DNA of 54,951 nt from the NCBI GenBank assembly GCA_024451685.1, contig JAMXCW010000007.1, forward strand, positions 29,120 through 84,070. The letters are read 5' to 3'. How positions within the stretch are numbered: position 1 is the first letter of the stretch; every line of letters begins with the position of its first letter. Of the stretch, positions 42,197 through 50,695 are shown piece by piece. This stretch comes from Candidatus Bathyanammoxibius amoris (GTDB lineage Bacteria; Planctomycetota; Brocadiia; Brocadiales; Bathyanammoxibiaceae). The position numbers and the translations under genes were made by a program. The notes beneath the pieces are model-generated. The model searched no databases. It was not told where the DNA came from and saw only the letters and a program-made list of their open reading frames with translations.

Positions 42197-42405
42197 AGAG
42201 GGTTGTGAAAACAACCTCTATGACAACCGGCAGCACCGGCAGGAGGCAACGTGCACGTGCGTACTAAGAAATTCCATAAGAATTTCTCCTCCCTGAAGAG
42301 CTCTCAGAGAGACCCATAAAGAGTCACGCCCCCTTGCCGGCTGCCGCGGATTATGGATAAGGGTTCGGGGTGTAACCCTGGAGGATGGGCTGCCCCGGTT
42401 TTTTT
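42197..42405 (+). ncRNA. Candidate structured RNA of about 210 nt
   Basis: The 283-bp gap between two convergent genes holds several helices. Hairpin 1 (42197-42219) has a GAAA loop and one bulge. A long-range helix pairs CGGCAG (42228-42233) with CTGCCG (42341-42346) and CCGGCAGG (42236-42243) with CTTGCCGG (42333-42340). Inside it is a perfect 8-bp hairpin (AGAAATTC/GAATTTCT, 42267-42287). Hairpin AGGGTT/AACCCT (42360-42379), or CGGGG/CCCCG (42366-42397), is followed by seven T. A TATAAT box lies just upstream. It does not contain the conserved cores of RNase P, SRP, tmRNA or common riboswitches that I know; a diverged 6S-like RNA is possible. Confidence 0.6.
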
Positions 42406-42426
42406 AACAGCTTCCACGTCTTCAAC

Positions 42427-43314
42427 TTAGGCCATCTGCCCCTGCTTTATTTTGTTATCCGACAAGCCATAATAGTAGGACTTCATACGTAGTGCGTCCT
42501 CGTCCTGGGCGTCCTTGCTCTCACAGATGACCGTAGGGCTAAGTCCATATTCCGCAACAAGTTCTAGAAACGGCTCAAACCTTGGCCCGTAGCCGCCCAC
42601 CTTGTAGTTCTTGTGGCACTTCTCGCCTCTCTCGCCGTACTCTACCGGATAAAAATGGCAGTGCAGTCTTTTCATCTCCTCAAGGCCCAGCCTTTCAATA
42701 AAACGCTCAAATATCCTTTTAAAATCATCTTTTCCCGACAACATTCCTCCCTCGCGGGCGTATATGTGGGCAAAATCAAGACACGGTCTCAGGAAATCCA
42801 ACTCGTTGCACATGTACAAGACCTCATCCAGTGAGCCCAGGTACGACTTCCCACCCGCGGTTTCAACGCAGATAAGCGCGTCCTTGTTGTCGGTGTTTCT
42901 ACGTATTATCCTGAGGTTGCCCAGACACCGCATCATCGCGTCCCGCGCGTCTCCCCGGTAAGGCCCCGGGTGCAGCACTATCTTCCGAGTACCAAGATAA
43001 GAGGCAAATTCCAGACATCTGAGCATAAGCTCGATAGAGTTTTTCACCACCTCTTTATCTGTACTGGTCAGCACCACATAATACGGCGCGTGTATGGAGA
43101 GGGCTATCTCCTTCAGGTCTGCATTTTTTCTGAGTAACAGGGCCCTTTCCCGTGTCAGCCTGATTCCATGGGTAAACTGGACCTCGTAGGCGCCAAGGCC
43201 GATACCCGCCAGCCAGAGGGGATTATTGACACTATCCCGCTTGTATTTGGATTTCCAGAAATTCGGCGGACATCCTGCCACCCCGAATTTTGCACCTTCT
43301 GTCATGGTTATCAT
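42427..43314 (-). CDS. Endonuclease IV / xylose-isomerase-like TIM-barrel protein
   Basis: A 295-residue protein of the AP-endonuclease-2 fold. Metal-binding-type motifs occur in order: LSIHAPYYVVL, IVLHPGPYRG, ICVETAGG, CLDFAHIYAREG, LHCHFYPVEYG and VICESKDAQDED, close to the Nfo zinc ligands (His, His, Glu, Asp/His, His, Glu). It may cleave abasic DNA or isomerise a sugar; the overall pattern is closest to archaeal-type endonuclease IV relatives. The ATG at 43314 is preferred (GGTGGG just upstream) over a TTG at 43338. The gene ends beside the RNA candidate. Confidence 0.75.
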   Translation of the reverse strand: MITMTEGAKFGVAGCPPNFWKSKYKRDSVNNPLWLAGIGLGAYEVQFTHGIRLTRERALLLRKNADLKEIALSIHAPYYVVLTSTDKEVVKNSIELMLRCLEFASYLGTRKIVLHPGPYRGDARDAMMRCLGNLRIIRRNTDNKDALICVETAGGKSYLGSLDEVLYMCNELDFLRPCLDFAHIYAREGGMLSGKDDFKRIFERFIERLGLEEMKRLHCHFYPVEYGERGEKCHKNYKVGGYGPRFEPFLELVAEYGLSPTVICESKDAQDEDALRMKSYYYGLSDNKIKQGQMA

Positions 43315-43350
43315 CAGTCCCACCCGGTACACGAACAATTGAATAAATAC

Positions 43351-43962
43351 TTACTTCACCCCGGAGAGGTCGAACTTGAACTCTACGTCTTTCTGGCCGG
43401 GCAAGCTGACCACAAGGGTTGCCGCGCCGTCAGGGTCCACCTCCTTCGTGTCAAAATAATAGTAGCATATGGCCCTGTACGCCGGCGGGTTGGGCCAGGA
43501 GTCGGTAGGCTCGGCCTTCATGACGGTTTTGGATTCTATGGGTTTTATCGTCTTCTCTTTCTGTACGATGACGGCGCGTGCTCCTTGCGCAAAGTCCCGC
43601 GCCTCTCCGTACACCGACACACCGAAGGCCAATTTACCCCTGGATTTTTCCAAGATCTCGTCAATGACCTCGGAGTCAACGGCTTCGTCTCCGGCGGCGG
43701 CGTGTTTGGCCTCAAAGGCTATCTTCGAGAAGGGGGTGATAACCCTGGCAGAGCCCGTGCCGTAGCCCAGGTCTACCCTCCAGTCCTTGAAGAATTCAAG
43801 GTAGCCGGTGTCTTTGTTGTCCCTCCCATACCGGAGAGCCTCCTTCACGTCTTCCCCGGTGAGGTCTACAAGTACGGCGCCGGCCGGTGGCGATGCGAAC
43901 GAGAATAAGAATGAAAAAATACCCCACATCAAAACTAACGTCGTGAGAACTCTCTTATTCAT
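43351..43962 (-). CDS. Exported protein of unknown function
   Basis: A 203-residue protein with a signal peptide (MNKRVLTTLVLMWGIFSFLF, cleaved near PAGA). The mature part has LTGEDVKEALRYGRDNKDTGYLEF, a charged middle and a C-terminal strand-rich part (TLVVSLPGQKDVEFKFDLSG). Cysteine is almost absent. It is probably periplasmic. The start overlaps the end of the small basic gene upstream by 8 bp, implying translational coupling. No family is recognised. Confidence 0.7.
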   Translation of the reverse strand: MNKRVLTTLVLMWGIFSFLFSFASPPAGAVLVDLTGEDVKEALRYGRDNKDTGYLEFFKDWRVDLGYGTGSARVITPFSKIAFEAKHAAAGDEAVDSEVIDEILEKSRGKLAFGVSVYGEARDFAQGARAVIVQKEKTIKPIESKTVMKAEPTDSWPNPPAYRAICYYYFDTKEVDPDGAATLVVSLPGQKDVEFKFDLSGVK

Positions 43963-44095
43963 TTACGTTGTCCTCCGTATCCTCAATCTCCTCGGGCGTC
44001 GGCTTTTTTCCCCTCTTCCCTCTTTTATCCTTAAAGACCCGTTCCACGGGGCACTTCAGCCTGGGGAGTTTTGGTGTTTTCTTCTTTTTTGCCAT
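43955..44095 (-). CDS. Small basic protein
   Basis: A 46-residue protein, MAKKKKTPKLPRLKCPVERV at the start, highly basic, ending in an acidic stretch (EEIEDTEDNVNE). AAAGG lies about 8 bp before the ATG, and its 3' end overlaps the next gene's start by 8 bp. The length and overlap make it a credible gene; function is unknown. Confidence 0.6.
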   Translation of the reverse strand: MAKKKKTPKLPRLKCPVERVFKDKRGKRGKKPTPEEIEDTEDNVNE

Positions 44096-44127
44096 TACGT
44101 AACCTTTGAAAAAGCTTACGGGTTCCC

Positions 44128-44360
44128 TTAGTTTTTCCACTCCCTTGACGGGAATGGGTGAAGGGCAGGGTGGTCGTTCACCTCCACCTTATCCTCCCCC
44201 TCGAGGCACCGGAAGCCCTGCGTTGACAAGCAAAAAGGAAGGTGAAAAAACCGGGAAGACGGTAGTTAATATAATGAGGGAAAGGGCTGCGGCCGAAGAA
44301 GAAGAAGTATGTCTTTTTACAACCATTACATAAGGAACTACTCTAACACTCCCAATTACT
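44128..44360. other. Gap with degenerate inverted repeat, no gene seen
   Basis: CTCCCTTGACGGGAATGGGT and a facing CACCTTATCCTCCCCCTCGA (about 44138-44206) form a loose inverted repeat, reminiscent of dispersed GGGTGAGGG/CCCTCACCC intergenic repeats. The rest is purine-rich and holds no convincing ORF. Confidence 0.4.
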
Positions 44361-44900
44361 CTAAGGCCCTGCCTCCGGGTTTGCCGGTGAGACGAATTCT
44401 TCCGGATAAGTCGTGCTCTCGGGCACAATGCTTATTTTGTCCAGGATTTTGATCAAAAGTGTATTATAGTCGTCGATTTGTTCTCTCAATGTCTCAAATT
44501 CGAATTCCAGTCCCTCCCGCAGTTTTGCCCTGTCTTTAGATGACTCATCCTGGAAGAACTCCATAAGCGAGAGTTTTTCCTTAATCTGCTGGTAGTCCTC
44601 CTCCAGCACGATTATTCTGACGATGAGGTCTTCCTGAGCCTCTTTCATTCCCTGAGAGAACTGCCTGAAATGCTTATCCATCTCCCGGCGGTATGTCCTC
44701 AGTCGACGTTCCTGCCTTGTAGCTTCTTCTTCTTCATGCTTTTCCTGCGGCGTTGCCTGAGGCGCGGTCATAGTGGTCACGGGGTAGACCGGGGTTCTTT
44801 CTTTCTTCTTATTGCCTCCAAACAGGCAGCCATGGCAGCATAGCGTCAAAAAGGCGAGGCAAAGACACAATAAAGGACTATTCTTGTGTATCTCATTCAT
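44361..44900 (-). CDS. Exported coiled-coil protein, possible lipoprotein
   Basis: A 179-residue protein with a hydrophobic N-terminal segment containing cysteines (PLLCLCLAFLTLCCHGCLFG). A cysteine after G (HGC) could be lipidated, but the sequence is not a canonical lipobox. Then comes a Pro/Thr/Glu linker, a long coiled coil (about 55-150, rich in Glu, Arg, Gln) and a Pro-rich tail. The ATG at 44900 is chosen; a GTG at 44918 is an alternative. Probably periplasmic; no family recognised. Confidence 0.6.
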   Translation of the reverse strand: MNEIHKNSPLLCLCLAFLTLCCHGCLFGGNKKKERTPVYPVTTMTAPQATPQEKHEEEEATRQERRLRTYRREMDKHFRQFSQGMKEAQEDLIVRIIVLEEDYQQIKEKLSLMEFFQDESSKDRAKLREGLEFEFETLREQIDDYNTLLIKILDKISIVPESTTYPEEFVSPANPEAGP

Positions 44901-44985
44901 GGTCTGTGGGTCACGCACTTTCGAAAAATGACAACGTATTGTCTCCCTGCGCAGACAGACGAATAACCGGGGGCTAAAATACCCG

Positions 44986-45549
44986 TCACAGGATGGGTAG
45001 ATTAATCAGGCTGTCATTTCTTATGTAGTTTTCTCCTCGCTCAAGGGCAAGCTTGTTTATTTCGTATAGAGCCGCCTTCTTGCCTCTCAAGGCCTTCTCC
45101 AGACAGTTCAGAAAGATATCGGCAGGTATAATGTTTTTTATATAGTTATACACCCCCATCATCACCATGTTCGACGCCACCACGTTCCCCAGTTCGTTGG
45201 CCATCTCAGTGGCGGGGATCCTGTAGACCTTTACGCCCGGCGGGTCCTCCACGTTTACCATGGAAGAGTTCAACAAAAGGAGGCTGTTCGGTTTCATGAA
45301 GTCCTTGAGCTTTATGTAGGAAGGCTGGTTCATGGCTATCAGGGTATCGGCCTCTTCCACCATTGGTGAGTATATTTCCTCTGTAGAGACAATCAGGTGG
45401 TAACACGCGGCTCCGCCTCTGACCTCTGTGCCATAGGAGGGGAAGAAAGTTACGTACTTGCCGTCAAGCATGGCGGCACGTGCCAGCAACCTTCCAAAAA
45501 GCATCATGCCCTGACCTCCATATCCCACCAGCATGACCTTTTCCGTCAT
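44986..45549 (-). CDS. korC: 2-oxoacid:ferredoxin oxidoreductase gamma subunit
   Basis: The gamma subunit of a 2-oxoacid (probably 2-oxoglutarate):ferredoxin oxidoreductase, which interconverts the 2-oxoacid, CoA and ferredoxin with the acyl-CoA and CO2. 187 residues with VGYGGQGMMLFGRLLARAAM, PSYGTEVRGGAACYHLIVS, ADTLIAMNQPSYIKL and NMVMMGVYN. The ATG overlaps the korB stop by 4 bp. It is the last gene of the long lptD-to-korC operon. Confidence 0.92.
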   Translation of the reverse strand: MTEKVMLVGYGGQGMMLFGRLLARAAMLDGKYVTFFPSYGTEVRGGAACYHLIVSTEEIYSPMVEEADTLIAMNQPSYIKLKDFMKPNSLLLLNSSMVNVEDPPGVKVYRIPATEMANELGNVVASNMVMMGVYNYIKNIIPADIFLNCLEKALRGKKAALYEINKLALERGENYIRNDSLINLPIL

Positions 45550-46295
45550 GACCTCCCCCTTTCCCAGTCCTTAAAAGTGCCCAGCGGATATGTCTTGGTC
45601 ATTTCTTCATCTATAAATTTCATCGAATCAAGGGAGTTCATTCTCCAGTAAACGGGGCATGGAGAAAGCACCTCTATAACGGAGAGACCCTTCTTCCTCA
45701 TCTGTGTCCTGAAACCTTTTTTTATGGCCGCTTTTGTATTTTGCACGTTTTTGGGGTCCGTGATGGAAACCCTGGTCAGGTAGCCGCATCCGTCTACGGT
45801 TGCCAGGAGCTCGCAGATGCGTATAGGATAACCGTGGTCGTCGGCGTTCCTTCCGTCCGGACACGTTATTGTCCGCTGGTCCAGGAGGGTCGTCGGGGCC
45901 ATCTGCCCGTTAGTCATTCCATATACGGAGTTGTTGACAAATATTACGGTTATGTTCTCCCCCCTGCTTGCCGTGTGGATTATTTCCGCCAGCCCTATGG
46001 CGGCCAGGTCTCCGTCGCCCTGGTAGGCAAATATCAGGCTGTCTGGATGGACCCTCTTTATGCCTGTGGCCACCGCTGGGGGCCTACCGTGGGCGGCCTC
46101 ACTCATGTCAATATCGAGATAGTTATAGGCAAGCACAGCACACCCCACCGGGGCGACACCTATAGTCTTACCCCTCATATCCCACTCATCGATTATCTCC
46201 GCAATCAGGCGCTGTACGAGCCCATGGCCGCAACCCGGGCAGTAATGGGTGGCGACTTTGTGAAGCGTCTTAGGCGGTGCATAAAGTGTTTCCAT
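45546..46295 (-). CDS. korB: 2-oxoacid:ferredoxin oxidoreductase beta subunit
   Basis: The thiamine-diphosphate-binding subunit, 249 residues. It begins with THYCPGCGHGLVQRLIAE, then GVAPVGCAVLAYNYLDID, HGRPPAVATGIKRVHPD, the ThDP-Mg motif YQGDGDLAAIGLAEIIHTASRGE and FVNNSVYGMTNGQMAPTT. CPGCGH and downstream cysteines fit the 4Fe-4S-binding type. It lies between korA (74 bp upstream) and korC (4-bp overlap). Confidence 0.94.
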   Translation of the reverse strand: METLYAPPKTLHKVATHYCPGCGHGLVQRLIAEIIDEWDMRGKTIGVAPVGCAVLAYNYLDIDMSEAAHGRPPAVATGIKRVHPDSLIFAYQGDGDLAAIGLAEIIHTASRGENITVIFVNNSVYGMTNGQMAPTTLLDQRTITCPDGRNADDHGYPIRICELLATVDGCGYLTRVSITDPKNVQNTKAAIKKGFRTQMRKKGLSVIEVLSPCPVYWRMNSLDSMKFIDEEMTKTYPLGTFKDWERGRS

Positions 46296-46369
46296 AATGA
46301 TTCAAATATCTCCCACAGAAAAATAAGGGAATACTCCTTGCTTCAGCCTTTGATCATTAAAAGGCAGGC

Positions 46370-47473
46370 TCAAATTTCTATCATCTCTACGGAGTCTGTG
46401 GCCCTGACCTTCGGCATCACTTCTAATATGCTGTTTAGAACATCCTTTGTAGAAGGCACACCACCCCCCGTACGTCCGTAGAAATACACCGGCCGCCGTC
46501 CCAATACGGACAGCTTAACGTCCTCTACCATCTGGCCGGCGCTCATCTCAATTACCATAAAGGCCTTTGCTTTTTGCGAGAGCCGTTTAAGGGCCTCCCC
46601 GGGAAAGGGCCACAGAGTTATAGGTCTCAGAAGCCCTACGCGGTATCCCTTTTCAGAAGTCTTTTTTATAACCTCTCTACATATCCTTGCGCACGTGCCA
46701 TAGGCTACAAATACAAGCTCGGCGTCTTTTGTGTCTATTTCCTCGTAGCGAATCTCCGTGTCTTCGATCCTGCGGTATTTCTTCTGCAGCCGATGGTTAA
46801 ACTCCTCCAACTCCCCTTTTACCGGATAGAAAGATTTTATGACGTTCTTCGGCCTCCCGTCAGCCCCCGTAAGGGCCCACTTCTTGGGCGGCAGGTACGT
46901 CTTCATCTGCTTATAGAACTCCACAGGTTCCATCATCTGTCCCAGCTGCGCGTCCCCCAATATCATAACCGGGTTACGGTACTTGTCGGCCAGGTCGAAG
47001 CCATCGTACACAAGGTCCGCAACCTCCTGCACCGAGCTTGGAGCAAGGACAATAATCCGGTAATCACCATGGCCACCGCCTTTAACCGCCTGGAAGTAAT
47101 CGGACTGAGACGGGGAAATGTCTCCAAGGCCCGGCCCTCCCCTCTGTACGTTTACAATGACGCAGGGGAGCTCACTGCCAGCGAGGTAAGATATCCCCTC
47201 CTGCTTCAGGCTTATGCCCGGACCCGATGAAGAGGTCATGGCCCTGGCGCCGGCAGCGGCACTGCCGTAGAGCATGTTAATGGCGGCTATCTCACTTTCC
47301 GCCTGTATAAAGGTTCCGCCGACCTGAGGCATCCTTACGGCCAGATAGTTAATGATCTCGTTTTGTGGGGTGATCGGGTAGCCGTAATAGAACCTGCAGC
47401 CTGCCTGTACGGCGGCCTCAGCCGCGGCCTCGTTCCCCGTCATTAATTGTTTATTGTGCAGTGACGATTTCAA
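46370..47473 (-). CDS. korA: 2-oxoacid:ferredoxin oxidoreductase alpha subunit
   Basis: The pyrimidine-binding subunit, 367 residues: LMTGNEAAAEAAVQAGCRFY, YGYPITPQNEI, QAESEIAAINMLYGSAAAGARAMTSSSGPG, QRGGPGLGDISPSQSDYFQAVKGGGHG, and a C-terminal domain with VFVAYGTCARICREVI and VIEMSAGQMVEDV. GGGHGDYR and YPITP are typical of the 2-oxoglutarate branch. The TTG at 47473 is chosen: GGAGG lies 6 bp upstream and the residues before LMTGNEA fit the family. An ATG at 47443 lacks a ribosome-binding site. The start overlaps korD by 23 bp. Confidence 0.93.
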   Translation of the reverse strand: MKSSLHNKQLMTGNEAAAEAAVQAGCRFYYGYPITPQNEIINYLAVRMPQVGGTFIQAESEIAAINMLYGSAAAGARAMTSSSGPGISLKQEGISYLAGSELPCVIVNVQRGGPGLGDISPSQSDYFQAVKGGGHGDYRIIVLAPSSVQEVADLVYDGFDLADKYRNPVMILGDAQLGQMMEPVEFYKQMKTYLPPKKWALTGADGRPKNVIKSFYPVKGELEEFNHRLQKKYRRIEDTEIRYEEIDTKDAELVFVAYGTCARICREVIKKTSEKGYRVGLLRPITLWPFPGEALKRLSQKAKAFMVIEMSAGQMVEDVKLSVLGRRPVYFYGRTGGGVPSTKDVLNSILEVMPKVRATDSVEMIEI

Positions 47474-47660
47474 TCGCTGCCTCCGGACACATTATCGCAC
47501 AATGACGGCATCCACTACAAGCGGCGCCGTCCTTAAAATAAACGGGCGTAAGCCCGTAATCATTCAAAGTGTTGCACATTTCCAAAGAATCGTGATGGCA
47601 GACCGGTACACAGAGTTCGCAACCCTTGCAAAGATTCTTGTCTATTTTAACCATTACCAT
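47451..47660 (-). CDS. korD: Ferredoxin-type delta subunit of the 2-oxoacid oxidoreductase
   Basis: A 69-residue 2[4Fe-4S] protein with two CxxCxxC motifs: LCKGCELCVPVCH and ACSGCRHCAIMCPEAAI. It carries electrons from korAB to soluble ferredoxin. The first ATG at 47660 is used; ATG at 47654 is close by. It overlaps the end of nadK by 14 bp and the start of korA by 23 bp, giving strong coupling. korD-korA-korB-korC is the usual order for this complex. Confidence 0.92.
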   Translation of the reverse strand: MVMVKIDKNLCKGCELCVPVCHHDSLEMCNTLNDYGLTPVYFKDGAACSGCRHCAIMCPEAAIEIVTAQ

Positions 47661-48489
47661 ACTTAGGACTGCCTCCCCATGAAAGTTTCTCTCTTAACAC
47701 TGCGTAAAAACTTCTTATCCCGGTATCAACAAGTTTCAGGCGGGTATCAGACCTCTTCACTCTTACTACGTCTCCCGGCAACAAGTCGTCGTAGACCTGA
47801 CCGTCAACGGTCAACCCCGTTTCAACACCATCGCTTACGATTTCCATCATCACATCCGACTCCCCGGAGATTACCAGGGGCCTGTTCGTCAGCGTATGCG
47901 GACAAATAGGAGAGACGACAAGGGCGTCTATATCGGGTGAGAGAATCGGCCCTCCCGCCGAGAGGCAGTGGGCCGTCGACCCCAACGGTGTAGACACAAT
48001 AAGGCCGTCGCTGCTATACGTGGTCACGTCTTCCCCGTCAATAAAGAGTTTTACCGATATCAGCCTAGAGAGGGACGTTCTCGACACCACGGCGTCGTTG
48101 ACCCCCAATGATTCATTTATTACCTTCCCCTTGCGTTCTAATTGGCAGTTTAGCAGCATTCGCGTATTTACTTTGTACTTCCCTTTGAAAACGTTATCCA
48201 GGTGACTGTACATATCCTGCGGAGTCAGCTCCGCCAAAAAACCAAAGAGTCCCAGATGTATTCCTATGACGGGTATACCATATGGACTTACCATTCTCGA
48301 AACCCGCAGGAACGTCCCATCGCCACCCAGCGTGATAGCAAAATCGCCTTCCAGAGGACTCGTCTCCTCCGCCTGTACGATGTCCATGGGAGCAGTAAGT
48401 ACCCTTTCCTTTAACCATGAATCAAGTTCCTTAAGGGTATTTCTAATCTTCTCTTTCCCGGTGTCTCCAATTATTAATACCTTCTTCAT
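47647..48489 (-). CDS. nadK: NAD kinase
   Basis: Phosphorylates NAD to NADP. 280 residues with the family signatures ITLGGDGTFLRVSRMV, GIHLGLFGFLAELTP, NDAVVSR, YSSDGLIVSTPLGSTAHCLSAGGPIL and ICPHTLTNRPLVI. The ATG overlaps the dxs stop by one base (TAATG). Confidence 0.95.
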   Translation of the reverse strand: MKKVLIIGDTGKEKIRNTLKELDSWLKERVLTAPMDIVQAEETSPLEGDFAITLGGDGTFLRVSRMVSPYGIPVIGIHLGLFGFLAELTPQDMYSHLDNVFKGKYKVNTRMLLNCQLERKGKVINESLGVNDAVVSRTSLSRLISVKLFIDGEDVTTYSSDGLIVSTPLGSTAHCLSAGGPILSPDIDALVVSPICPHTLTNRPLVISGESDVMMEIVSDGVETGLTVDGQVYDDLLPGDVVRVKRSDTRLKLVDTGIRSFYAVLREKLSWGGSPKYGNG

Positions 48490-50423
48490 TAAACCGATTG
48501 GTGTCTGACCGGCCTCACCGGTGCATGGAGACCCGACTTCTCAAGCTCGTTCATAAAAGTCCCGAAAATACCCTCTTCATCAAGCCCCAGGTCCCTTAGA
48601 AGTTCACTTCTGGAACCATGTTCAATAAATCTGTCGGGGATTCCAAGTCTCCGTATCTTTCTCGTGTCCGCGCCCTCTTCGGAAAGCATCTCCAGCACGG
48701 CGGAACCAAATCCACCCGGTAAGGCGTGGTCTTCAACCGTGAAAACAACGGGGTGCGTTTCGACTGCCTCCAGAATGGTCTTCTTGTCAAGAGGTTTGAC
48801 GAACCGCGCGTTTATAACGGTTACTTCAACCCCCTCCCTGCCAAGGGCCTCGGCTGCCTTAAAGGATGGGTAAACCATGGCGCCATAGGCGATTATGGCA
48901 CCGTCGCGGCCCTCCTTTAAGACCTCCGCCTCGCCCCAGGAGAATTTACGGGCCGGGAGGTCGAGCTCGTCGTCGGGCACGTTTGCCCTGGGGTAACGGA
49001 TGCCGCTGGGGCCCTCCCCGTCTATCGCCAGTTCAAGCATCAGCCTCAGCTCGCGGCTGTCCTTTGGGGCCATCAGCTTCATGCCCGGAAGGTGTCTGAG
49101 GTAAGCGATGTCGAACGTCCCGTGATGAGTGGGGCCGTCGTTCCCAACAAGTCCGCCCCTATCCATGGCAAACACTATGTTATTCTCTTGTTGCTGAAGA
49201 CAGACGTCGTGGAATACTTGATCGAAGGCTCGCTGCAGGAAGGTTGAATATACGGCAATTACCGGCCTGAGGCCCGAGGCCGCCAACCCGTTTGCCAATC
49301 CTACGGCATGTTGTTCGCATATGCCTACGTCAAAATATCTGTCAGGGAATTTGTCCCTGAATGTAGTCAGCCCTGTACCGCTCGGCATGGCCGCAGTAAG
49401 GGCGATTACTTTTTCGTTCTTCCCTGCTATCTTTACCAGCGCCTCTCCGAAGACCGAGGTGTAGCTGGCCTTCTTTTTCTTAGAAGTCTTTACTATCCTG
49501 CCATTTTCCAGTTGGAAGGGACCTGCGCCATGAAATTCGGCCGGGTCCCGAAGGGCCGGTTCAAAACCCTTCCCTTTTTTCGTGATGACGTGCAGTAATT
49601 TAGGCCCCTTTATGGATTTAATCCGATTAATTGTGCCGATGAGAAGCGGAATATTGTGCCCGTCTACAGGACCATAGTATTGAAGTCCCAGGTCCTCAAA
49701 TATCTGTCCGGGGGTCATGCCTCTCTTCATGGCCTCGGCAAGGTGCTCCAGGACGTTCTCTACGGGCTTGCCGAAGATGGGCAGTATGTTCAGGAGGTGG
49801 CGTACCTCCTTCTTAAAGTCCTTGTATAAGGGCAGTGTTCTCAGCTCAGTAAGATATTTCCCCACGGCCCCGACGGTTGGGGATATGGCCATTTCGTTAT
49901 CATTTAATACCATAAACAGGTCCTTTTTTATGCCTCCGGCATGGTTAATGGCTTCAAAGGACATGCCGGCTCCCATGGCGCCGTCTCCCACTACTGCAAC
50001 TATCTTTCTGTCCAGGCCCAGCAAGTCGTTGGCACAGGCCAGGCCCAGGGCGGAAGATATGGCGTCACCGCTGTGGCCGGAGGTGAACTGGTCGTAGACC
50101 GGGCTCTCTTTCCTGTCAGGGAAACCACTTAGGCCCTTATACTGACGCAGGGTCTCAAAGGCGGCCTTCCTTCCCGTAAGGATCTTGTGTACATAGCACT
50201 GATGACCTACGTCCCACACCAGCCTGTCCTTGCCAAAGTCAAAACAATAGTGCAGCGCTATGGTCAGCTCCACTACTCCCAGGTTGGACGAAAGATGGCC
50301 GGGATTCTTGGAAACTGCATTTATAATTAAGTCGCGTATCTCCTCGGCCAGTTGAGGCAGGGACTCTACAGGCACCTCCTTCAAATCCTTCGGACCGTTA
50401 ATTGTATCCAGTACACTCAACAT
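48489..50423 (-). CDS. dxs: 1-deoxy-D-xylulose-5-phosphate synthase
   Basis: Condenses pyruvate with glyceraldehyde 3-phosphate, the first step of the MEP isoprenoid pathway. 644 residues. Signatures: GHLSSNLGVVELTIALHYCF, WDVGHQCYVHKILTGR, the ThDP motif VGDGAMGAGMSFEAINHAG followed by VLNDNEMAISP, and the C-terminal FAMDRGGLVGNDGPTHHGTFD and RYPRAN. The start at 50423 is preferred over an ATG 33 codons upstream, as AAGGA is placed correctly and homologues begin here. xseB ends 19 bp upstream and nadK overlaps downstream. Pairs functionally with ispE at 14.3 kb. Confidence 0.96.
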   Translation of the reverse strand: MLSVLDTINGPKDLKEVPVESLPQLAEEIRDLIINAVSKNPGHLSSNLGVVELTIALHYCFDFGKDRLVWDVGHQCYVHKILTGRKAAFETLRQYKGLSGFPDRKESPVYDQFTSGHSGDAISSALGLACANDLLGLDRKIVAVVGDGAMGAGMSFEAINHAGGIKKDLFMVLNDNEMAISPTVGAVGKYLTELRTLPLYKDFKKEVRHLLNILPIFGKPVENVLEHLAEAMKRGMTPGQIFEDLGLQYYGPVDGHNIPLLIGTINRIKSIKGPKLLHVITKKGKGFEPALRDPAEFHGAGPFQLENGRIVKTSKKKKASYTSVFGEALVKIAGKNEKVIALTAAMPSGTGLTTFRDKFPDRYFDVGICEQHAVGLANGLAASGLRPVIAVYSTFLQRAFDQVFHDVCLQQQENNIVFAMDRGGLVGNDGPTHHGTFDIAYLRHLPGMKLMAPKDSRELRLMLELAIDGEGPSGIRYPRANVPDDELDLPARKFSWGEAEVLKEGRDGAIIAYGAMVYPSFKAAEALGREGVEVTVINARFVKPLDKKTILEAVETHPVVFTVEDHALPGGFGSAVLEMLSEEGADTRKIRRLGIPDRFIEHGSRSELLRDLGLDEEGIFGTFMNELEKSGLHAPVRPVRHQSV

Positions 50424-50442
50424 CTTGTCTTCCTTCAAAACA

Positions 50443-50685
50443 TTATTCCTTGCTGTCGGCCTCGTCCGGGGGCCCTTCCGGCAGGTCTTTGACCAAGAGC
50501 CTCCCCTTTCCATCCCTGGCAAAAACCTTCAATCTCTCTTCTGCTTTCTCCAGGAGCTTCAGGCTCTTACGGTATATTCTAATGCCGTCTTCGTATTTTG
50601 CAAGAGATTCATCCAGGCTGAGCTCGCCTTGTTCCAATTCTACCACTATCTCCTCCAGCTGTTTCAAGGCCTCTTCAAACTTCAT
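50443..50685 (-). CDS. xseB: Exodeoxyribonuclease VII small subunit
   Basis: An 80-residue protein with the XseB signature FEEALKQLEEIVVELEQGEL-SLDESLAKYEDGIRI, a helical pair that binds the large subunit. It begins 10 bp after xseA ends. The last 20 residues are an acidic tail. Confidence 0.95.
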   Translation of the reverse strand: MKFEEALKQLEEIVVELEQGELSLDESLAKYEDGIRIYRKSLKLLEKAEERLKVFARDGKGRLLVKDLPEGPPDEADSKE

Positions 50686-50695
50686 GGCCGCTCTC

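Noticed and set aside
42197-42405. RNase P, SRP RNA or tmRNA
   Set aside because: Their conserved cores (for example the SRP GGAAGGAAGCAGCC region or a tmRNA acceptor with TTCGA arm) are missing.
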